Shown: positions 47,431-57,790 of the stretch, in pieces
How positions within the stretch are numbered: the stretch's first letter is position 1
How the letters are laid out: each line of letters opens with the position of its first letter
Assembly: GCF_963675815.1 (NCBI RefSeq)
Contig: NZ_OY776574.1
Coordinates: 2,784,001 to 2,848,000 of the forward strand
DNA length: 64,000 nucleotides
Reading direction: 5' to 3'
From: an uncultured Desulfuromusa sp.
GTDB lineage: Bacteria; Desulfobacterota; Desulfuromonadia; Desulfuromonadales; Geopsychrobacteraceae
Made by a program: the position numbers and the translations under genes
Notes under the pieces: generated by a model
Told to the model about the DNA's origin: nothing
The model's database searches: none
What the model saw: only the letters and a program-made list of their open reading frames with translations

Positions 47431-50046
47431 ATGTCAACAACAACACCGGTAATGCGCCAGTATCTGGAAATTAAAGCAGACTATGAAGATGCCATTCTGT
47501 TTTTCCGTCTGGGTGATTTCTATGAAATGTTCATGGAGGATGCTGTCCTTGCTTCCCGTGTTCTGGGGATTACATTAACATCCAGAAATAAGGGGGTCGC
47601 AGATGCCGTTCCCCTGTGTGGCATTCCCTACCATAGCAGCCAGGGATATATTTCCAAACTGATAGCTGCAGGTCACAAGGTCGCTATTTGTGAACAGGTG
47701 GAAGATCCAAAAACGTCTAAGGGCATTGTAAAACGTGAAGTCGTGCGGGTTGTGACTCCTGGATTGGTGACGGACACAGAGACCTTGGAGCCCAAAGAGA
47801 ACAACTATCTTCTCTCTATTGCAAAGAGCCAAAACGCTTATGGTATAGCTCATATTGATATTACCACCGGAGAGTTTCGGGTGACTCAGGTTGAAACTCT
47901 GCAGCAAATCGAAAGCGAGTTGGGTTCTCTGCGTCCTCGAGAAGTTCTTTTCAGCGATTCAGAAAGCAGCCGAGAATTAAAGCAACAGATTGGTTCTTCT
48001 CTTGATGATGTTATGTGCAGTTTCTTGCCGGAGTGGGTCTGTGAGGAGGATTATGCGCAGGAACAGCTATGTGCTTTTTTTAAGGTTTCCGGTCTGCAAT
48101 CTTTTGGTTGTCATGACTTGAAAGCGGCTCAGAAGGCAGCTTCAGCGGTCCTTTACTACTTACAACAGACCCAGAAAGATGAACTCCGCCATATCAGAAC
48201 GTTGCAAACCTACCATACTCAAAATTTTATGGTTCTGGACGATTCTACCCGGAGAAATCTAGAGCTTACCGCAACATTGCAGGATGGCAAAAAACGAGGC
48301 TCATTGCTGGGAGTTCTGGATCGCACGATGACTGCAATGGGGGGGCGAACTCTGCGGCACTGGATTCACTATCCTCTGGTTGATCAGTCCCGGATTATGC
48401 AACGTCAGCAAGCTGTTGCAGAGTTGGTTGACAATAGTTTGCAACGGTTAGAGCTCATCGAGGCCCTTGATGGGGTCTACGATTTGGAGCGGCTGAACAG
48501 TAAAATCGCTATGGCAAGCGCAAATGCAAAAGACCTGGTGGCGTTGCGATCTTCCCTTGGAAAACTCCCCCGTTTTGAAGATCTTCTCAATCCGTTACAA
48601 AGTGAATATTTGATCCATCTGCGTCAAAAGATGGACCTTTTGCCTGAGCTTGTCTCTTTACTCGATCAAGCGATCATCGATGATCCTCCATTTGTTTTGC
48701 GCGATGGTGGCATTATAAAAGATGGCTTCAATGAAGAGCTTGATGAATTAAGAACGATCAGTCGTGACGGGAAAAGCTGGATTGTTGCTCTGGAACAACA
48801 GGAGCGGGAGAGAACTGGAATTCCATCCCTGAAAGTCAAATATAATAAGGTTTTTGGCTATTTCATTGAAGTGACACATCGAAATCTGGACCGTGTTCCT
48901 GAAGAATACCATCGCAAACAGACTTTGACCAATGCTGAACGTTTTATTACTCCACAGTTAAAAGAATATGAAGACAAAATTCTGGGAGCTGAAGATCGTA
49001 TGGTGGAGCTGGAATATAATCTATTTCAGCAGATAAGACTCAAGGCTGCCGCTGAAGGACGACGCATCCAACAGAGTGCGGATATTCTGGCAACACTCGA
49101 TGCCTTACTTTCTCTCGCTGACCTTGCTCATGAGCGCAACTATGTGTGCCCGGTTATTGATGAGTCCGGTGCGATAGACATTGAAGGTGGTCGTCATCCT
49201 GTCGTTGAAGGAATGCCTCTTAAGGAGGCTTTTGTTCCTAATGATGTTGAGCTGGATACTGAAAAAAATCAGTTACTGGTGATTACTGGTCCCAACATGG
49301 CCGGTAAATCAACTTTTATGCGCCAGGTTGCCCTGATTACCCTGATGGCACAATTAGGAAGTTTTGTTCCTGCGGAAAAAGCACGAATAGGGGTTGTTGA
49401 CCGGATCTTTACTCGAGTTGGCGCAAGTGATAACCTTGCAAAAGGTGAGTCGACATTCATGGTGGAGATGAACGAAACGGCAAATATTCTGCATCATGCA
49501 ACACAAAGGAGTCTGATTATTCTGGATGAAATTGGTCGAGGCACTTCTACTTTTGATGGTGTGAGTATTGCCTGGGCGGTTGCAGAATTTCTCCATGACA
49601 ACACGAAAATTGCTGCAAAAACTTTGTTTGCAACGCATTATCATGAATTGACCGACTTGACGCTGACTCGGGAACGAATCAAAAATTACAATGTTGCTGT
49701 CAAGGAATGGAATGATCAAATTATTTTTTTGCGGAAAATAATTCCCGGAAGTGCCAGTCGTTCTTATGGGATCCAGGTTGGCCGTCTGGCTGGATTGCCG
49801 GATGTTGTTATCAGTCGAGCCAAAGAAATTCTGCATAATCTTGAAGCCGGAGAATTTGTCCGTTCTGGTGAGCCACGACTGGGTGAGGGTAAAAATAAAC
49901 TTAAAAAACAGAAGGTTGCCCAAATGTCTCTGTTTCATGCGGAACAGGAAGATGACATTCGCAAGCGTCTGGAATCAATCGATGTCAGCAGCACTACCCC
50001 GATTGAAGCATTGACCTTGCTTGATGAACTTAAAAAGATGCTTTGA
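47431..50046 (+). CDS. mutS: DNA mismatch repair protein MutS
   Basis: Mismatch-recognition ATPase of 871 residues. The N-terminal mismatch-binding domain contains FFRLGDFYEMFMEDA with the conserved Phe-x-Glu, the clamp and lever domains follow, and the ATPase domain has GPNMAGKSTFMRQVALI, the ST-motif GESTFMVEMNETA, IILDEIGRGTSTFDG and FATHYHELTDL. A G7 run occurs in the coding sequence (48339-48345). A TTTACT-N17-TAGGAT element at 47337-47365 may be its promoter. It begins the mutS-amiC-glnD-xerD set. Confidence 0.97.
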   Translation: MSTTTPVMRQYLEIKADYEDAILFFRLGDFYEMFMEDAVLASRVLGITLTSRNKGVADAVPLCGIPYHSSQGYISKLIAAGHKVAICEQVEDPKTSKGIVKREVVRVVTPGLVTDTETLEPKENNYLLSIAKSQNAYGIAHIDITTGEFRVTQVETLQQIESELGSLRPREVLFSDSESSRELKQQIGSSLDDVMCSFLPEWVCEEDYAQEQLCAFFKVSGLQSFGCHDLKAAQKAASAVLYYLQQTQKDELRHIRTLQTYHTQNFMVLDDSTRRNLELTATLQDGKKRGSLLGVLDRTMTAMGGRTLRHWIHYPLVDQSRIMQRQQAVAELVDNSLQRLELIEALDGVYDLERLNSKIAMASANAKDLVALRSSLGKLPRFEDLLNPLQSEYLIHLRQKMDLLPELVSLLDQAIIDDPPFVLRDGGIIKDGFNEELDELRTISRDGKSWIVALEQQERERTGIPSLKVKYNKVFGYFIEVTHRNLDRVPEEYHRKQTLTNAERFITPQLKEYEDKILGAEDRMVELEYNLFQQIRLKAAAEGRRIQQSADILATLDALLSLADLAHERNYVCPVIDESGAIDIEGGRHPVVEGMPLKEAFVPNDVELDTEKNQLLVITGPNMAGKSTFMRQVALITLMAQLGSFVPAEKARIGVVDRIFTRVGASDNLAKGESTFMVEMNETANILHHATQRSLIILDEIGRGTSTFDGVSIAWAVAEFLHDNTKIAAKTLFATHYHELTDLTLTRERIKNYNVAVKEWNDQIIFLRKIIPGSASRSYGIQVGRLAGLPDVVISRAKEILHNLEAGEFVRSGEPRLGEGKNKLKKQKVAQMSLFHAEQEDDIRKRLESIDVSSTTPIEALTLLDELKKML

Positions 50047-50050
50047 AATA

Positions 50051-51757
50051 ATGAAATACAGAAATGCTTTTATTTTTATAATCCTATTGCTCTTGTTGGC
50101 GATTTTACCGTGCAGTGTCTTTGCGGAAAGTTATTCTGCTTTGCGACAGGAGTATCAGAAGCTGATGCAGTCTTCGCAGTTGCAGCGGCAACGCAATAAC
50201 TGGGACAAACTGATTGCCGGATTTGATCGCTTCGTTGTTCAGCAACCGCAGAATAAAGATATTGACAGAGCCCTGTTTCTCAAAGCGCGACTTTGGGATG
50301 GTCTTTCCCGTGCATCGGGGAGTAGCAAGGATGCGCTGGAGGCTATTGATCAATATAAGGTTATGGCCGAGCGATTCCCCGACAGCCGGCTTGCGGATGA
50401 TGCTTTATTTCTTGCCGCACAGATTGCGGAAAACAAACTCAAAAATAAATCTTCAGCGTATCGTCTTTATCAGCAACTGATTGTACAGATGCCCAAAGGT
50501 GACATGGTCGCTGAAGCTCAAAAGCGGATTGCTAAATTACCTGCACCAAAAGTCCAACAGCCTGTTGTTGCCGAGGTCGGTCACGCTGACTACCGGATGG
50601 TTGGCGATGCTCCCCGACTGGTAAAAATTCGTTATTGGAGTGGTCCCGAATATACCCGGGTTGTTCTTGATCTCAGCGCTCCCGTCGTTGCAAAACCAAA
50701 CTACCTCAAAGGTGAGAACCCGCGTCTTTACTTTGATCTCCTTTATACCAAGGTCGTCAATGGTCTGCCTGCAACCATCGCCATAGGTAACGGGTTGGTG
50801 CGTCAAGTACGAGCGAGTCAGTTCGATGAACAACGCACCAGGGTTGTTCTTGATTTGAATCGAGTGGCCGAATATAAGTTGGTAACCCTTGAAAATCCAC
50901 ATCGTCTGGTGATTGACATTAAAGGGCAACCAGCCGGAGTGGCATTAAGCACACAGCCTCCGGGAAGGCAGGATGCTCCCATTGCAGCAGATGATTCAAT
51001 CGCCTCAATTCTCAATAGTTCATCAGACCGGCAAGTTGCAGTTCATATCCCACGGGAAGAACATGATGAGGGTATCCGTCTGGTTGTTGTTGATGCCGGA
51101 CACGGTGGTCGGGATCCTGGTGCGATCGGGCCCAATAATACATATGAAAAAGATGTGACCCTGGCAATGGCAAAGGTCCTTGCCAAACGGTTACGGCAAC
51201 AACTGGGAGTTAAGGTTCTGCTGACGCGTTCTGATGACCGTTATCTGAAACTGCGTGAAAGAACAGAATATGCGAATCAGGTTGGAGCAGACCTGTTTAT
51301 TTCTCTCCATGCCAATGCCACCGCAAATGGTAAGGCTTCGGGCATAGAAACTTATTTTCTAAATCTGTCCAAAAACAATCAGGCTGCAGAAGTTGCTGCA
51401 CGGGAGAACGGTACCAGCTTGCAGGAGGTGGGAAACCTGGAGGCGATCCTTTTTGATTTGATGGCGAATGCCAAAATTAATGAATCCAGTCGCTTGGCTG
51501 CTGAAGTGCAACAATCCCTTGTCTCCGGTCTGCGTTCACACTATAGCCGTGTCAAGGATCATGGCGTTAAACAGGGCCCTTTTCATGTTTTGCTTGGAGC
51601 AACGATGCCTTCAGTGTTGATAGAAGCAGGATTCATCAGCAATTCCCGCGATGAAAAACGCCTTGCTTCTGCCAATTATCAAAAACATGTGGCCTCGGCA
51701 ATCGTTGCAGGTGTTGAGAGTTATTCTTCCACGATAGGTCAGGTTGCCAAACGATGA
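50051..51757 (+). CDS. amiC: AMIN-domain N-acetylmuramoyl-L-alanine amidase
   Basis: A 568-residue exported cell-wall hydrolase. Signal peptide to about residue 25, then a helical TPR/YbgF-like region (about 30-160), an AMIN domain (about 185-290, YWSGPEYTRVVLDLSAPV and ASQFDEQRTRVVLDL), a linker, and a C-terminal Amidase_3 domain with VVDAGHGGRDPGAIG, YEKDVTLAMAKVLAKRL, FISLHANA and PSVLIEAGFISNSRDE. It cleaves the amide between muramic acid and the stem peptide, as in septum splitting. ATG 50051 is 4 bp after mutS; its stop overlaps glnD by 4 bp. Confidence 0.94.
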   Translation: MKYRNAFIFIILLLLLAILPCSVFAESYSALRQEYQKLMQSSQLQRQRNNWDKLIAGFDRFVVQQPQNKDIDRALFLKARLWDGLSRASGSSKDALEAIDQYKVMAERFPDSRLADDALFLAAQIAENKLKNKSSAYRLYQQLIVQMPKGDMVAEAQKRIAKLPAPKVQQPVVAEVGHADYRMVGDAPRLVKIRYWSGPEYTRVVLDLSAPVVAKPNYLKGENPRLYFDLLYTKVVNGLPATIAIGNGLVRQVRASQFDEQRTRVVLDLNRVAEYKLVTLENPHRLVIDIKGQPAGVALSTQPPGRQDAPIAADDSIASILNSSSDRQVAVHIPREEHDEGIRLVVVDAGHGGRDPGAIGPNNTYEKDVTLAMAKVLAKRLRQQLGVKVLLTRSDDRYLKLRERTEYANQVGADLFISLHANATANGKASGIETYFLNLSKNNQAAEVAARENGTSLQEVGNLEAILFDLMANAKINESSRLAAEVQQSLVSGLRSHYSRVKDHGVKQGPFHVLLGATMPSVLIEAGFISNSRDEKRLASANYQKHVASAIVAGVESYSSTIGQVAKR

Positions 51758-54450
51758 ATACGGATATTGCCGCCTCAGCTCACGAGTTTTTTTCAACCCA
51801 CATCACCGACAACGTAGCTGATTATGATACGTCTCGAGATTCTCTTCTAACGGCTTCACGCTCGTTTTTAGACTCCCATTTACAAAAAATTCATAATCTG
51901 AACGACCAGGGAGCGTCGGGGAGTCAGGTTGTGAATGAATTAACGGCTGTTTTTGATCAACTTAATCAGAGTCTTTATGCCGCCGTTTCTGCTGATCTGA
52001 GTAAAGAAGCTCTTGCGGGGTGTGCGTTGATCGCCCTTGGTGGTTATGGTCGTGCTGAAATGAACCCCCGCTCAGATCTTGATTTGATGTTTTTTTATGA
52101 ACCTTCGGGGCAAGAGGCTGCAAGGATTATTTCTGACAGAATGCTTTACTTGCTTTGGGATTTACGTTTGGACGTTGGTTACAGTGTCCGGTCAAGTGAA
52201 TCTTGTTTAGAGGAGTCTCAAGATAGCACTGTCAGATCAGCATTGTTGGATGCACGATTTATTACGGGGAGCTCAAAACTGTTTGATGTCTTTCGTTCGA
52301 CTGTCAGTCGCCCGATGTTAAATAAAGAACCACAAAAGTTTATCAAGCTTAAGTTGGAAGAGCGGACCGAGCGGAAAAAAAAATACGGTTCTTCCGTTTA
52401 TGTTCTTGAGCCGAATTTGAAAGAAGGTGAGGGGGGGCTCAGAGAGCTACAAGAGGCTCTATGGATTGCACGGGTAAAGTTTAAATCCAACGGTCTTAAA
52501 GAACTGCTAATGAAAGGTGTCGCGACTGAACAGGATCTTCAGGAATATGCCGGTGCTCTTGATTATCTCTGGAAAATACGCAACTTTCTTCACTTTAAAG
52601 GACAGCGTAAGAGTGATCAGCTGACTTTTGATCTCCAGCAACAGTTGGCAGTTGCTTTTGGGTATAAAGATAATCGTCGGGCTTCAGCTGTTGAACAGTT
52701 TATGCAGGAATATTATGCCCATGCCATCAAGGTGGAGCATCTGTCAACAAAGTTGATTTTGAATGCGACTCAACCCTCATCCCCACCCAGAAAGGGTGTT
52801 TTCAAATTTCTCGCGAAAAGAAATCTTGAAGACGGTTTTTATATTATCCGTGGTGAGCTCCGTGCCAAAGCAGATCAGGAATTGTTGGATGACCCGGCCC
52901 TGATGATGGTGGCTTTTGAGCTGGCACAAAAACACGAGGTGTCATTATGCCTTGAGCTTAAACAGTTGATCAGAGATAATTTGCACCTGATTAATGACAA
53001 GGTCCGCAGATCCAGCCGCATCAATCGTTCCTTTATGAATATTTTGCGTCATCCGAAGGGAATCAGTGCAATTTTGCGCAAAATGCATCATCTGCAATTT
53101 TTAAGTGCTTTTATCCCTGAATATGAAAAAATCTATTGCCGGGTTCAATTTGATTTGTACCATATCTATACAGTCGACATTCATACCTTGTTCGCCATAA
53201 AAGAGATGGAAAATCTCTGGGCCGGTGATTACGCTAAGGAGCATCCTTTATTGACCGAAGTTGCTCATAATATTGAAAAGCGTGAGCTGCTATTGTTGGC
53301 GATTCTGTTTCATGATATCGGCAAAGGCAGTGGTAAGGATCATAGTATCCGTGGTGCTGAAATGATTCCGACGATAGCGCGTCGACTCCGTTTAAACCGT
53401 GAAGATAGCCAGAGATTGCAGTTCCTTGTCCTTCATCACCTGAAGATGGCCCATATCTCCCAGCGTCGCGATTTGCAGGATCTTAAGATGGTTGCTCAAT
53501 TCGCGCAGTTAATGGGTATGAGTGAAACCTTGCGGATGCTTTATTTGCTCACCTTTGCGGATATAAAAGCAGTGGGTCCGGACGTCTGGACAGAATGGAA
53601 GGGGAGCCTGCTGCGTGAACTCTATGAAAAGTCTTATGACGCTTTAGAGAAAAATGAATTTTATCAGGAGAAGCGTTCTGAAAAAGTACGGAACAGAAAA
53701 CGCAAGATCCGCAAAGCTCTTCTGGAAGATTTCCCGGAGAGTAAGGTTAACAGAGTTATAAACAGCCTGAATACGCGCTATTTGATGAGCTATCGTTCCA
53801 CGGAGATTGTCCCCCATTTGCGTTTGGCTCTCAGCCGGGGCAAAAAAACCCTTGTCATGCAGGTTGAACATAAACATGAACTCAATTATACGGAAGTGAC
53901 ATTGGCCACGATTGACAGCCCGGGTCTTTTTTCTCAAATTGCCGGAGTTCTTGCGGCCCATTCGATCAATATTCTTGGAGCACAAATTCATACTAGAAAA
54001 ACGGGGGCGGTTCTTGACGTTCTTCAGGTGAATAGTGCCATTGGAGATGTTGTGGACAAACCGCAAAAATGGGTCCGCGTTGAGGCTGATTTAAGCAAGG
54101 TGATTTCAGGGCGGATTTTTGTCGAAGACCTATTCGATAAAAACCCAAAACCGGATTATCTGAATGTATCCACTGGCCGCTCCCGGAGGTCGAATAAGGT
54201 CGAAATAGATAATGAAGTATCTGACCGCTATACCGTTATTGATATATTTGCCCAAGACAAGGTTGGACTACTTTACGATATCACCCGGACTTTAAATCAA
54301 CTGGGGCTGTATATTGCGGTTTCCAAGATTTCCACCAAGGTGGATCAGGCCGCAGACGTTTTTTATGTTTGTGATATCTTTGGGCAGAAAATTACCGACC
54401 CGGTCAAATTGGAAGAGATCCGTTCGACAATGTTGACAGGGCTTAAATAA
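51754..54450 (+). CDS. glnD: PII uridylyltransferase / uridylyl-removing enzyme
   Basis: Nitrogen sensor that uridylylates and deuridylylates PII. The N-terminal nucleotidyltransferase has LGGYGRAEMNPRSDLDLMF, then KEGEGGLRELQEALW, an HD domain with AILFHDIGKGSGKDHSIRGAEM, and two ACT domains at the C terminus (about 710-790 and 825-898; TLATIDSPGLFSQIAGVLA and DIFAQDKVGLLYDITRTL). All catalytic motifs are present at 898 residues, so it should act in both directions. It carries G7 and A9 runs (52376-52437). xerD follows 12 bp later. Confidence 0.96.
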   Translation: MNTDIAASAHEFFSTHITDNVADYDTSRDSLLTASRSFLDSHLQKIHNLNDQGASGSQVVNELTAVFDQLNQSLYAAVSADLSKEALAGCALIALGGYGRAEMNPRSDLDLMFFYEPSGQEAARIISDRMLYLLWDLRLDVGYSVRSSESCLEESQDSTVRSALLDARFITGSSKLFDVFRSTVSRPMLNKEPQKFIKLKLEERTERKKKYGSSVYVLEPNLKEGEGGLRELQEALWIARVKFKSNGLKELLMKGVATEQDLQEYAGALDYLWKIRNFLHFKGQRKSDQLTFDLQQQLAVAFGYKDNRRASAVEQFMQEYYAHAIKVEHLSTKLILNATQPSSPPRKGVFKFLAKRNLEDGFYIIRGELRAKADQELLDDPALMMVAFELAQKHEVSLCLELKQLIRDNLHLINDKVRRSSRINRSFMNILRHPKGISAILRKMHHLQFLSAFIPEYEKIYCRVQFDLYHIYTVDIHTLFAIKEMENLWAGDYAKEHPLLTEVAHNIEKRELLLLAILFHDIGKGSGKDHSIRGAEMIPTIARRLRLNREDSQRLQFLVLHHLKMAHISQRRDLQDLKMVAQFAQLMGMSETLRMLYLLTFADIKAVGPDVWTEWKGSLLRELYEKSYDALEKNEFYQEKRSEKVRNRKRKIRKALLEDFPESKVNRVINSLNTRYLMSYRSTEIVPHLRLALSRGKKTLVMQVEHKHELNYTEVTLATIDSPGLFSQIAGVLAAHSINILGAQIHTRKTGAVLDVLQVNSAIGDVVDKPQKWVRVEADLSKVISGRIFVEDLFDKNPKPDYLNVSTGRSRRSNKVEIDNEVSDRYTVIDIFAQDKVGLLYDITRTLNQLGLYIAVSKISTKVDQAADVFYVCDIFGQKITDPVKLEEIRSTMLTGLK

Positions 54451-54462
54451 TTGTAGATCTTT

Positions 54463-55353
54463 ATGGATCAATACCTTGATGACTACTTTAATTTTCTAAC
54501 TGTGGAAAAAGGGCTCTCAGCAAATACCCTGAATGCTTACAGTCGGGATCTCACCTCTTACTCCCGATATCTGGTTGAATTTGAAAAGGTCAGTGATCCA
54601 TCCGCTATTTCTCAATCGATGTTACTCAGCTATTTGACTTTCATGAAAAATTCGGGTCATTCTCCGCGAAGTAGAGCCCGCGTCCTCAGCTCTCTACGCG
54701 GCTTTCATCGGTTTTTAGTACAGGAACAACATTCAGATCATGATCCTACTGCCCTGATTTCATCTCCGCGTTCATTGGCATCATTGCCGAAGCTGCTTTC
54801 GCAAAATGAAGTTGAACGTTTATTGCTGGCGCCAACAGGTGACAGTCCGATTGCGGTAAGAGATCGGGCGATGCTTGAAGTTCTTTATGCAACCGGAATG
54901 CGGGTTTCTGAATTGGTAGGGCTGCGGCTTGGTGATTTAAAACTTGATATCGGCTGCCTTAATGCTTTTGGCAAGGGATCCAAGCAGCGACTCATCCCTC
55001 TGGGAGAGGAAGCTCTTGAAATTCTTCGAGAATACTTGCAGAATGAGCGATTGAAATTATTAAAAAAAACACCGGTTGATGAGGTTTTTCTCAATGCCCG
55101 GGGGGGGAAACTCAGTCGGCAGGGGTTCTGGAAGATTCTGCGGGCTTACGCAATAAAAGCTGAGATCAAACAGAAAGTTTATCCGCATATGCTGCGCCAC
55201 TCATTTGCAACACATTTGCTTGAAAACGGTGCAGACCTGCGTTCTGTCCAAACAATGCTGGGTCATGTCGATATTTCAACAACTCAGATATATACTCACG
55301 TTATTCAGTCACGGCTGAAAAAAATTCATCAGCAGTATCATCCACGTGGCTAG
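54463..55353 (+). CDS. xerD: Site-specific tyrosine recombinase XerD-like
   Basis: Resolves chromosome dimers at dif together with XerC. The N-terminal SAM-like domain (LDDYFNFLTVEKGLSANTLNAYSRDL) is followed by the catalytic domain with Arg in ATGMRVSELVGLRL, Lys in GKGSKQRLIPLG, HMLRHSFATHLLENGADLRSVQ, LGHVDISTTQIYTHV with His and nucleophile Tyr. At 296 residues it has XerC/D length; assignment to XerD rests on size and context. A G8 run codes for Gly-Gly near 55101. Confidence 0.92.
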   Translation: MDQYLDDYFNFLTVEKGLSANTLNAYSRDLTSYSRYLVEFEKVSDPSAISQSMLLSYLTFMKNSGHSPRSRARVLSSLRGFHRFLVQEQHSDHDPTALISSPRSLASLPKLLSQNEVERLLLAPTGDSPIAVRDRAMLEVLYATGMRVSELVGLRLGDLKLDIGCLNAFGKGSKQRLIPLGEEALEILREYLQNERLKLLKKTPVDEVFLNARGGKLSRQGFWKILRAYAIKAEIKQKVYPHMLRHSFATHLLENGADLRSVQTMLGHVDISTTQIYTHVIQSRLKKIHQQYHPRG

Positions 55354-55371
55354 CTGTAAAGGTAAGGAAAA

Positions 55372-56580
55372 ATGAAATATATTATTTTACTCGGTGATGG
55401 TATGGCAGATGAGCCTATAGCAGCGCTGGGAGGTAAAACACCTCTGGAGGTGGCACATACTCCTCATATGGATCGTTTGGCTCAGACGGGGAAGGTCGGT
55501 TTAGCGGCAACGGTTCCAGAAGGGTATCCCCCGGGGAGTGATGTCGCAAATCTGTCGGTTTTTGGTTATGATCCCGGCGATTGTTATACCGGTCGTTCAC
55601 CTCTGGAAGCTGCAAGTATGGGGGTTGAACTGGGGCCGAATGATATCGCTTTCCGGCTTAATTTTGTATGGCTTGAAGCTCATTACGGTAAACTCTATAT
55701 GGGCGATTTCTCTGCCGGACACATTTCTACTGAGGAAGCCGGGTTGCTGATAGAAACCCTTCAGGATGAGTTGGGCGGGGATGACTTCAATTTTTATCCG
55801 GGAGTTTCTTATCGTCACCTCATGGTCTGGAAGAACGGTAAGGATGAGCTGACGTTTACTCCTCCCCATGATATTTCTACCTATAGTATCGAAGGTCATC
55901 TGCCGCAGGGGGACGGTGCTGATGTTTTGCAGGATCTGACCAACTCAGCACAAATGTTATTGAACACCCATCCTGTGAATAACCGGAGAGTTGCTGAAAA
56001 TAAACTTCCGGCTAACTCGGTGTGGTTTTGGGGGCATGGCCGTAAGCCGGTGATGGATACTTACCAGCAACGTTATGGTTTAACCGGAGCAGTGATCTCA
56101 GCAGTTGATCTTATCAGGGGGATTGGCATCAATGCCGGATTGAAGATTATTGATGTGCCTGGAGCGACCGGCTATCTTGATACAAACTATCGTGGAAAAG
56201 GAGAATATGCGGTTGCTGCGTTGAAAGACTGTGATTTTGTTTACGTCCATGTCGAAGCTCCTGATGAGGCCGGTCATGGTGGTTTATTGGAGGAAAAAAT
56301 AAAGGCAATAGAAAGCTTTGATCGAGATGTGGTCGGGACCGTCCTTGAAAATCTGTCAGAGATTGGACCTTGTCGTATTCTTGTGGCTCCTGATCACCCA
56401 ACTCCGGTTGAAAAAAGAACCCATACTTCAGACCCTGTTCCCTATATTCTTTTTGATTCAAGCCATGCGATGAATTCACAGGCGACAGCGTATTCAGAGT
56501 CAGAGTCCAGACGTTGTGGTGATATCATTCCCGGACATCAACTTCTTTCTCTGCTGATGGCTGATCGTGATTCAGACTGA
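55372..56580 (+). CDS. apgM: Archaeal-type 2,3-bisphosphoglycerate-independent phosphoglycerate mutase
   Basis: Interconverts 2- and 3-phosphoglycerate in glycolysis and gluconeogenesis. It begins ILLGDGMADEPIAALGGKTPLE with the metal Asp, PGSDVANLSVFGYDP containing the phospho-serine, and ends with VHVEAPDEAGHGG and LVAPDHPTPVEKRTH metal histidines. 402 residues is typical of the ApgM family, as opposed to the 510-residue GpmI. Overlaps trmJ by 14 bp. Confidence 0.95.
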   Translation: MKYIILLGDGMADEPIAALGGKTPLEVAHTPHMDRLAQTGKVGLAATVPEGYPPGSDVANLSVFGYDPGDCYTGRSPLEAASMGVELGPNDIAFRLNFVWLEAHYGKLYMGDFSAGHISTEEAGLLIETLQDELGGDDFNFYPGVSYRHLMVWKNGKDELTFTPPHDISTYSIEGHLPQGDGADVLQDLTNSAQMLLNTHPVNNRRVAENKLPANSVWFWGHGRKPVMDTYQQRYGLTGAVISAVDLIRGIGINAGLKIIDVPGATGYLDTNYRGKGEYAVAALKDCDFVYVHVEAPDEAGHGGLLEEKIKAIESFDRDVVGTVLENLSEIGPCRILVAPDHPTPVEKRTHTSDPVPYILFDSSHAMNSQATAYSESESRRCGDIIPGHQLLSLLMADRDSD

Positions 56581-57358
56581 GGCCACAGGTCCCAAGGACT
56601 CAGCACAACTCTACCTCACGGTTGTTCTGGTAGAGCCTCAAGGTGCGCTGAATATCGGTTCGGCCTGTCGGGCGATGCTCAATTTCGGTTGTTCCAGTCT
56701 GCGCCTGGTGAACCCTCAGGTTGATCATCTGTCTCATGACGCGCGATTGATGGCAGTCAAGGCCGCGACCGTTCTGGAGAACGCGCGTGTTTTTGAAAGC
56801 TTGGAAGATGCCTTGTCGGACTGTGTCTTGAGTTTCGGAACAACCCGTCGTTTTGGCCGTTACCGTGAGGGGTTATTGCGTCCTGATGAAGCTGCAGATC
56901 GTTTGTTACCTGTCGCGCAGAAAGATGCAGTTGCGTTGGTTTTTGGCCGGGAAGATCGAGGACTGTTTACCTCTGAACTGGATCTTTGCCAGCATTTTAT
57001 CACGATTCCGACCGACGAAAATTTACCGTCAATGAATCTGGCGCAAGCTGTTTCTCTTTGTCTCTATGAGGTGAGTAAAGCTAAGGGGCGTTTAACGGGG
57101 CAGAGCGGTAGCGGTAAAAAGCTGGCAAATAATGCAACCCTGGAATCGATGTATCAGCATATGCGCCAATCTTTACTTCATATCGGCTATCTTGATCCAC
57201 AAAATCCCGATCACATTTTACGCACCTTCCGACGCATCTTGAGCCGATCCTCATTAAATGACCGAGACGTTCGCATTCTTCGCGGTCTTTTCAACCAGAT
57301 AGATATTTATTCAGGCCACAAGCTGCCGAGACGTTCTGCAAATGAGGATCATGAATAA
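56567..57358 (+). CDS. trmJ: TrmJ-like tRNA/rRNA 2'-O-methyltransferase (SPOUT)
   Basis: SpoU-family methyltransferase of 263 residues. Motif 1 is VEPQGALNIGSACRAMLNFG, motif 2 LVFGREDRGL, motif 3 IPTDENLPSMNLAQAVSLCLYE. The motif 2/3 arrangement supports TrmJ, which methylates position 32 of some tRNAs; other SpoU enzymes are possible. The start is GTG 56567 inside the end of apgM. Confidence 0.9.
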   Translation: MIQTEATGPKDSAQLYLTVVLVEPQGALNIGSACRAMLNFGCSSLRLVNPQVDHLSHDARLMAVKAATVLENARVFESLEDALSDCVLSFGTTRRFGRYREGLLRPDEAADRLLPVAQKDAVALVFGREDRGLFTSELDLCQHFITIPTDENLPSMNLAQAVSLCLYEVSKAKGRLTGQSGSGKKLANNATLESMYQHMRQSLLHIGYLDPQNPDHILRTFRRILSRSSLNDRDVRILRGLFNQIDIYSGHKLPRRSANEDHE

Positions 57359-57716
57359 ACCAACAAAAAGAATTGAACTGAACAATGGTGTTCTCGTTGA
57401 ATTTTATATTCAGGAGAACCGCTATTTTGGGGATTATCACCGGTTACAAATCAATGTGGTTGCTTTGATCCCTCTAGAGTCGGCTCCTCCAACCGATGGC
57501 CTGGAAGAACAGACGGAAAAGCATTCAGGGTTTATCAAGTATGAGAAAAAACTGGAACGAATGGGGGTTGCAACCGATCAGATTGACACAGCAATAACAT
57601 CAATGATGGATGATTTCATAGAAACCGTTGGTTGCTACCTGGAGAAGAAAAACTTTGCGGAAAATCTGCTTCGGCAAAAGATGAAATCGCAACCGGTTCG
57701 GAACCGTTTCAGTTGA
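57342..57716 (+). CDS. Conserved hypothetical protein after trmJ
   Basis: A 124-residue soluble protein, ATG 57342 (or 57351), overlapping trmJ by 17 bp. It starts with a beta-rich part (ELNNGVLVEFYIQENRYFGDYHRLQINVVALIPL) and ends in an amphipathic helical part (GFIKYEKKLERMGVATDQI and a basic tail). The mix is similar to proteins found with rimP/nusA operons in Geobacter relatives, but I do not recognise a domain and assign no function. Confidence 0.8.
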   Translation: MRIMNKPTKRIELNNGVLVEFYIQENRYFGDYHRLQINVVALIPLESAPPTDGLEEQTEKHSGFIKYEKKLERMGVATDQIDTAITSMMDDFIETVGCYLEKKNFAENLLRQKMKSQPVRNRFS

Positions 57717-57790
57717 TAATAATTTAAATTCTTCTTGATTTAATCCTGTTGGAGTGTTAAGTAGTAACGGATTTGTTGATGTTTTATTGG

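Noticed and set aside
48339..55108. Shorter G7-G8 runs in mutS, glnD, xerD, and similar runs in pilQ, ridA and the 38285 amidase
   Set aside because: All encode Gly-Gly as GGG GGG; this codon choice recurs throughout the window and 7-8 G is too common here to claim phase variation. Only the G11 in pilD stands out.
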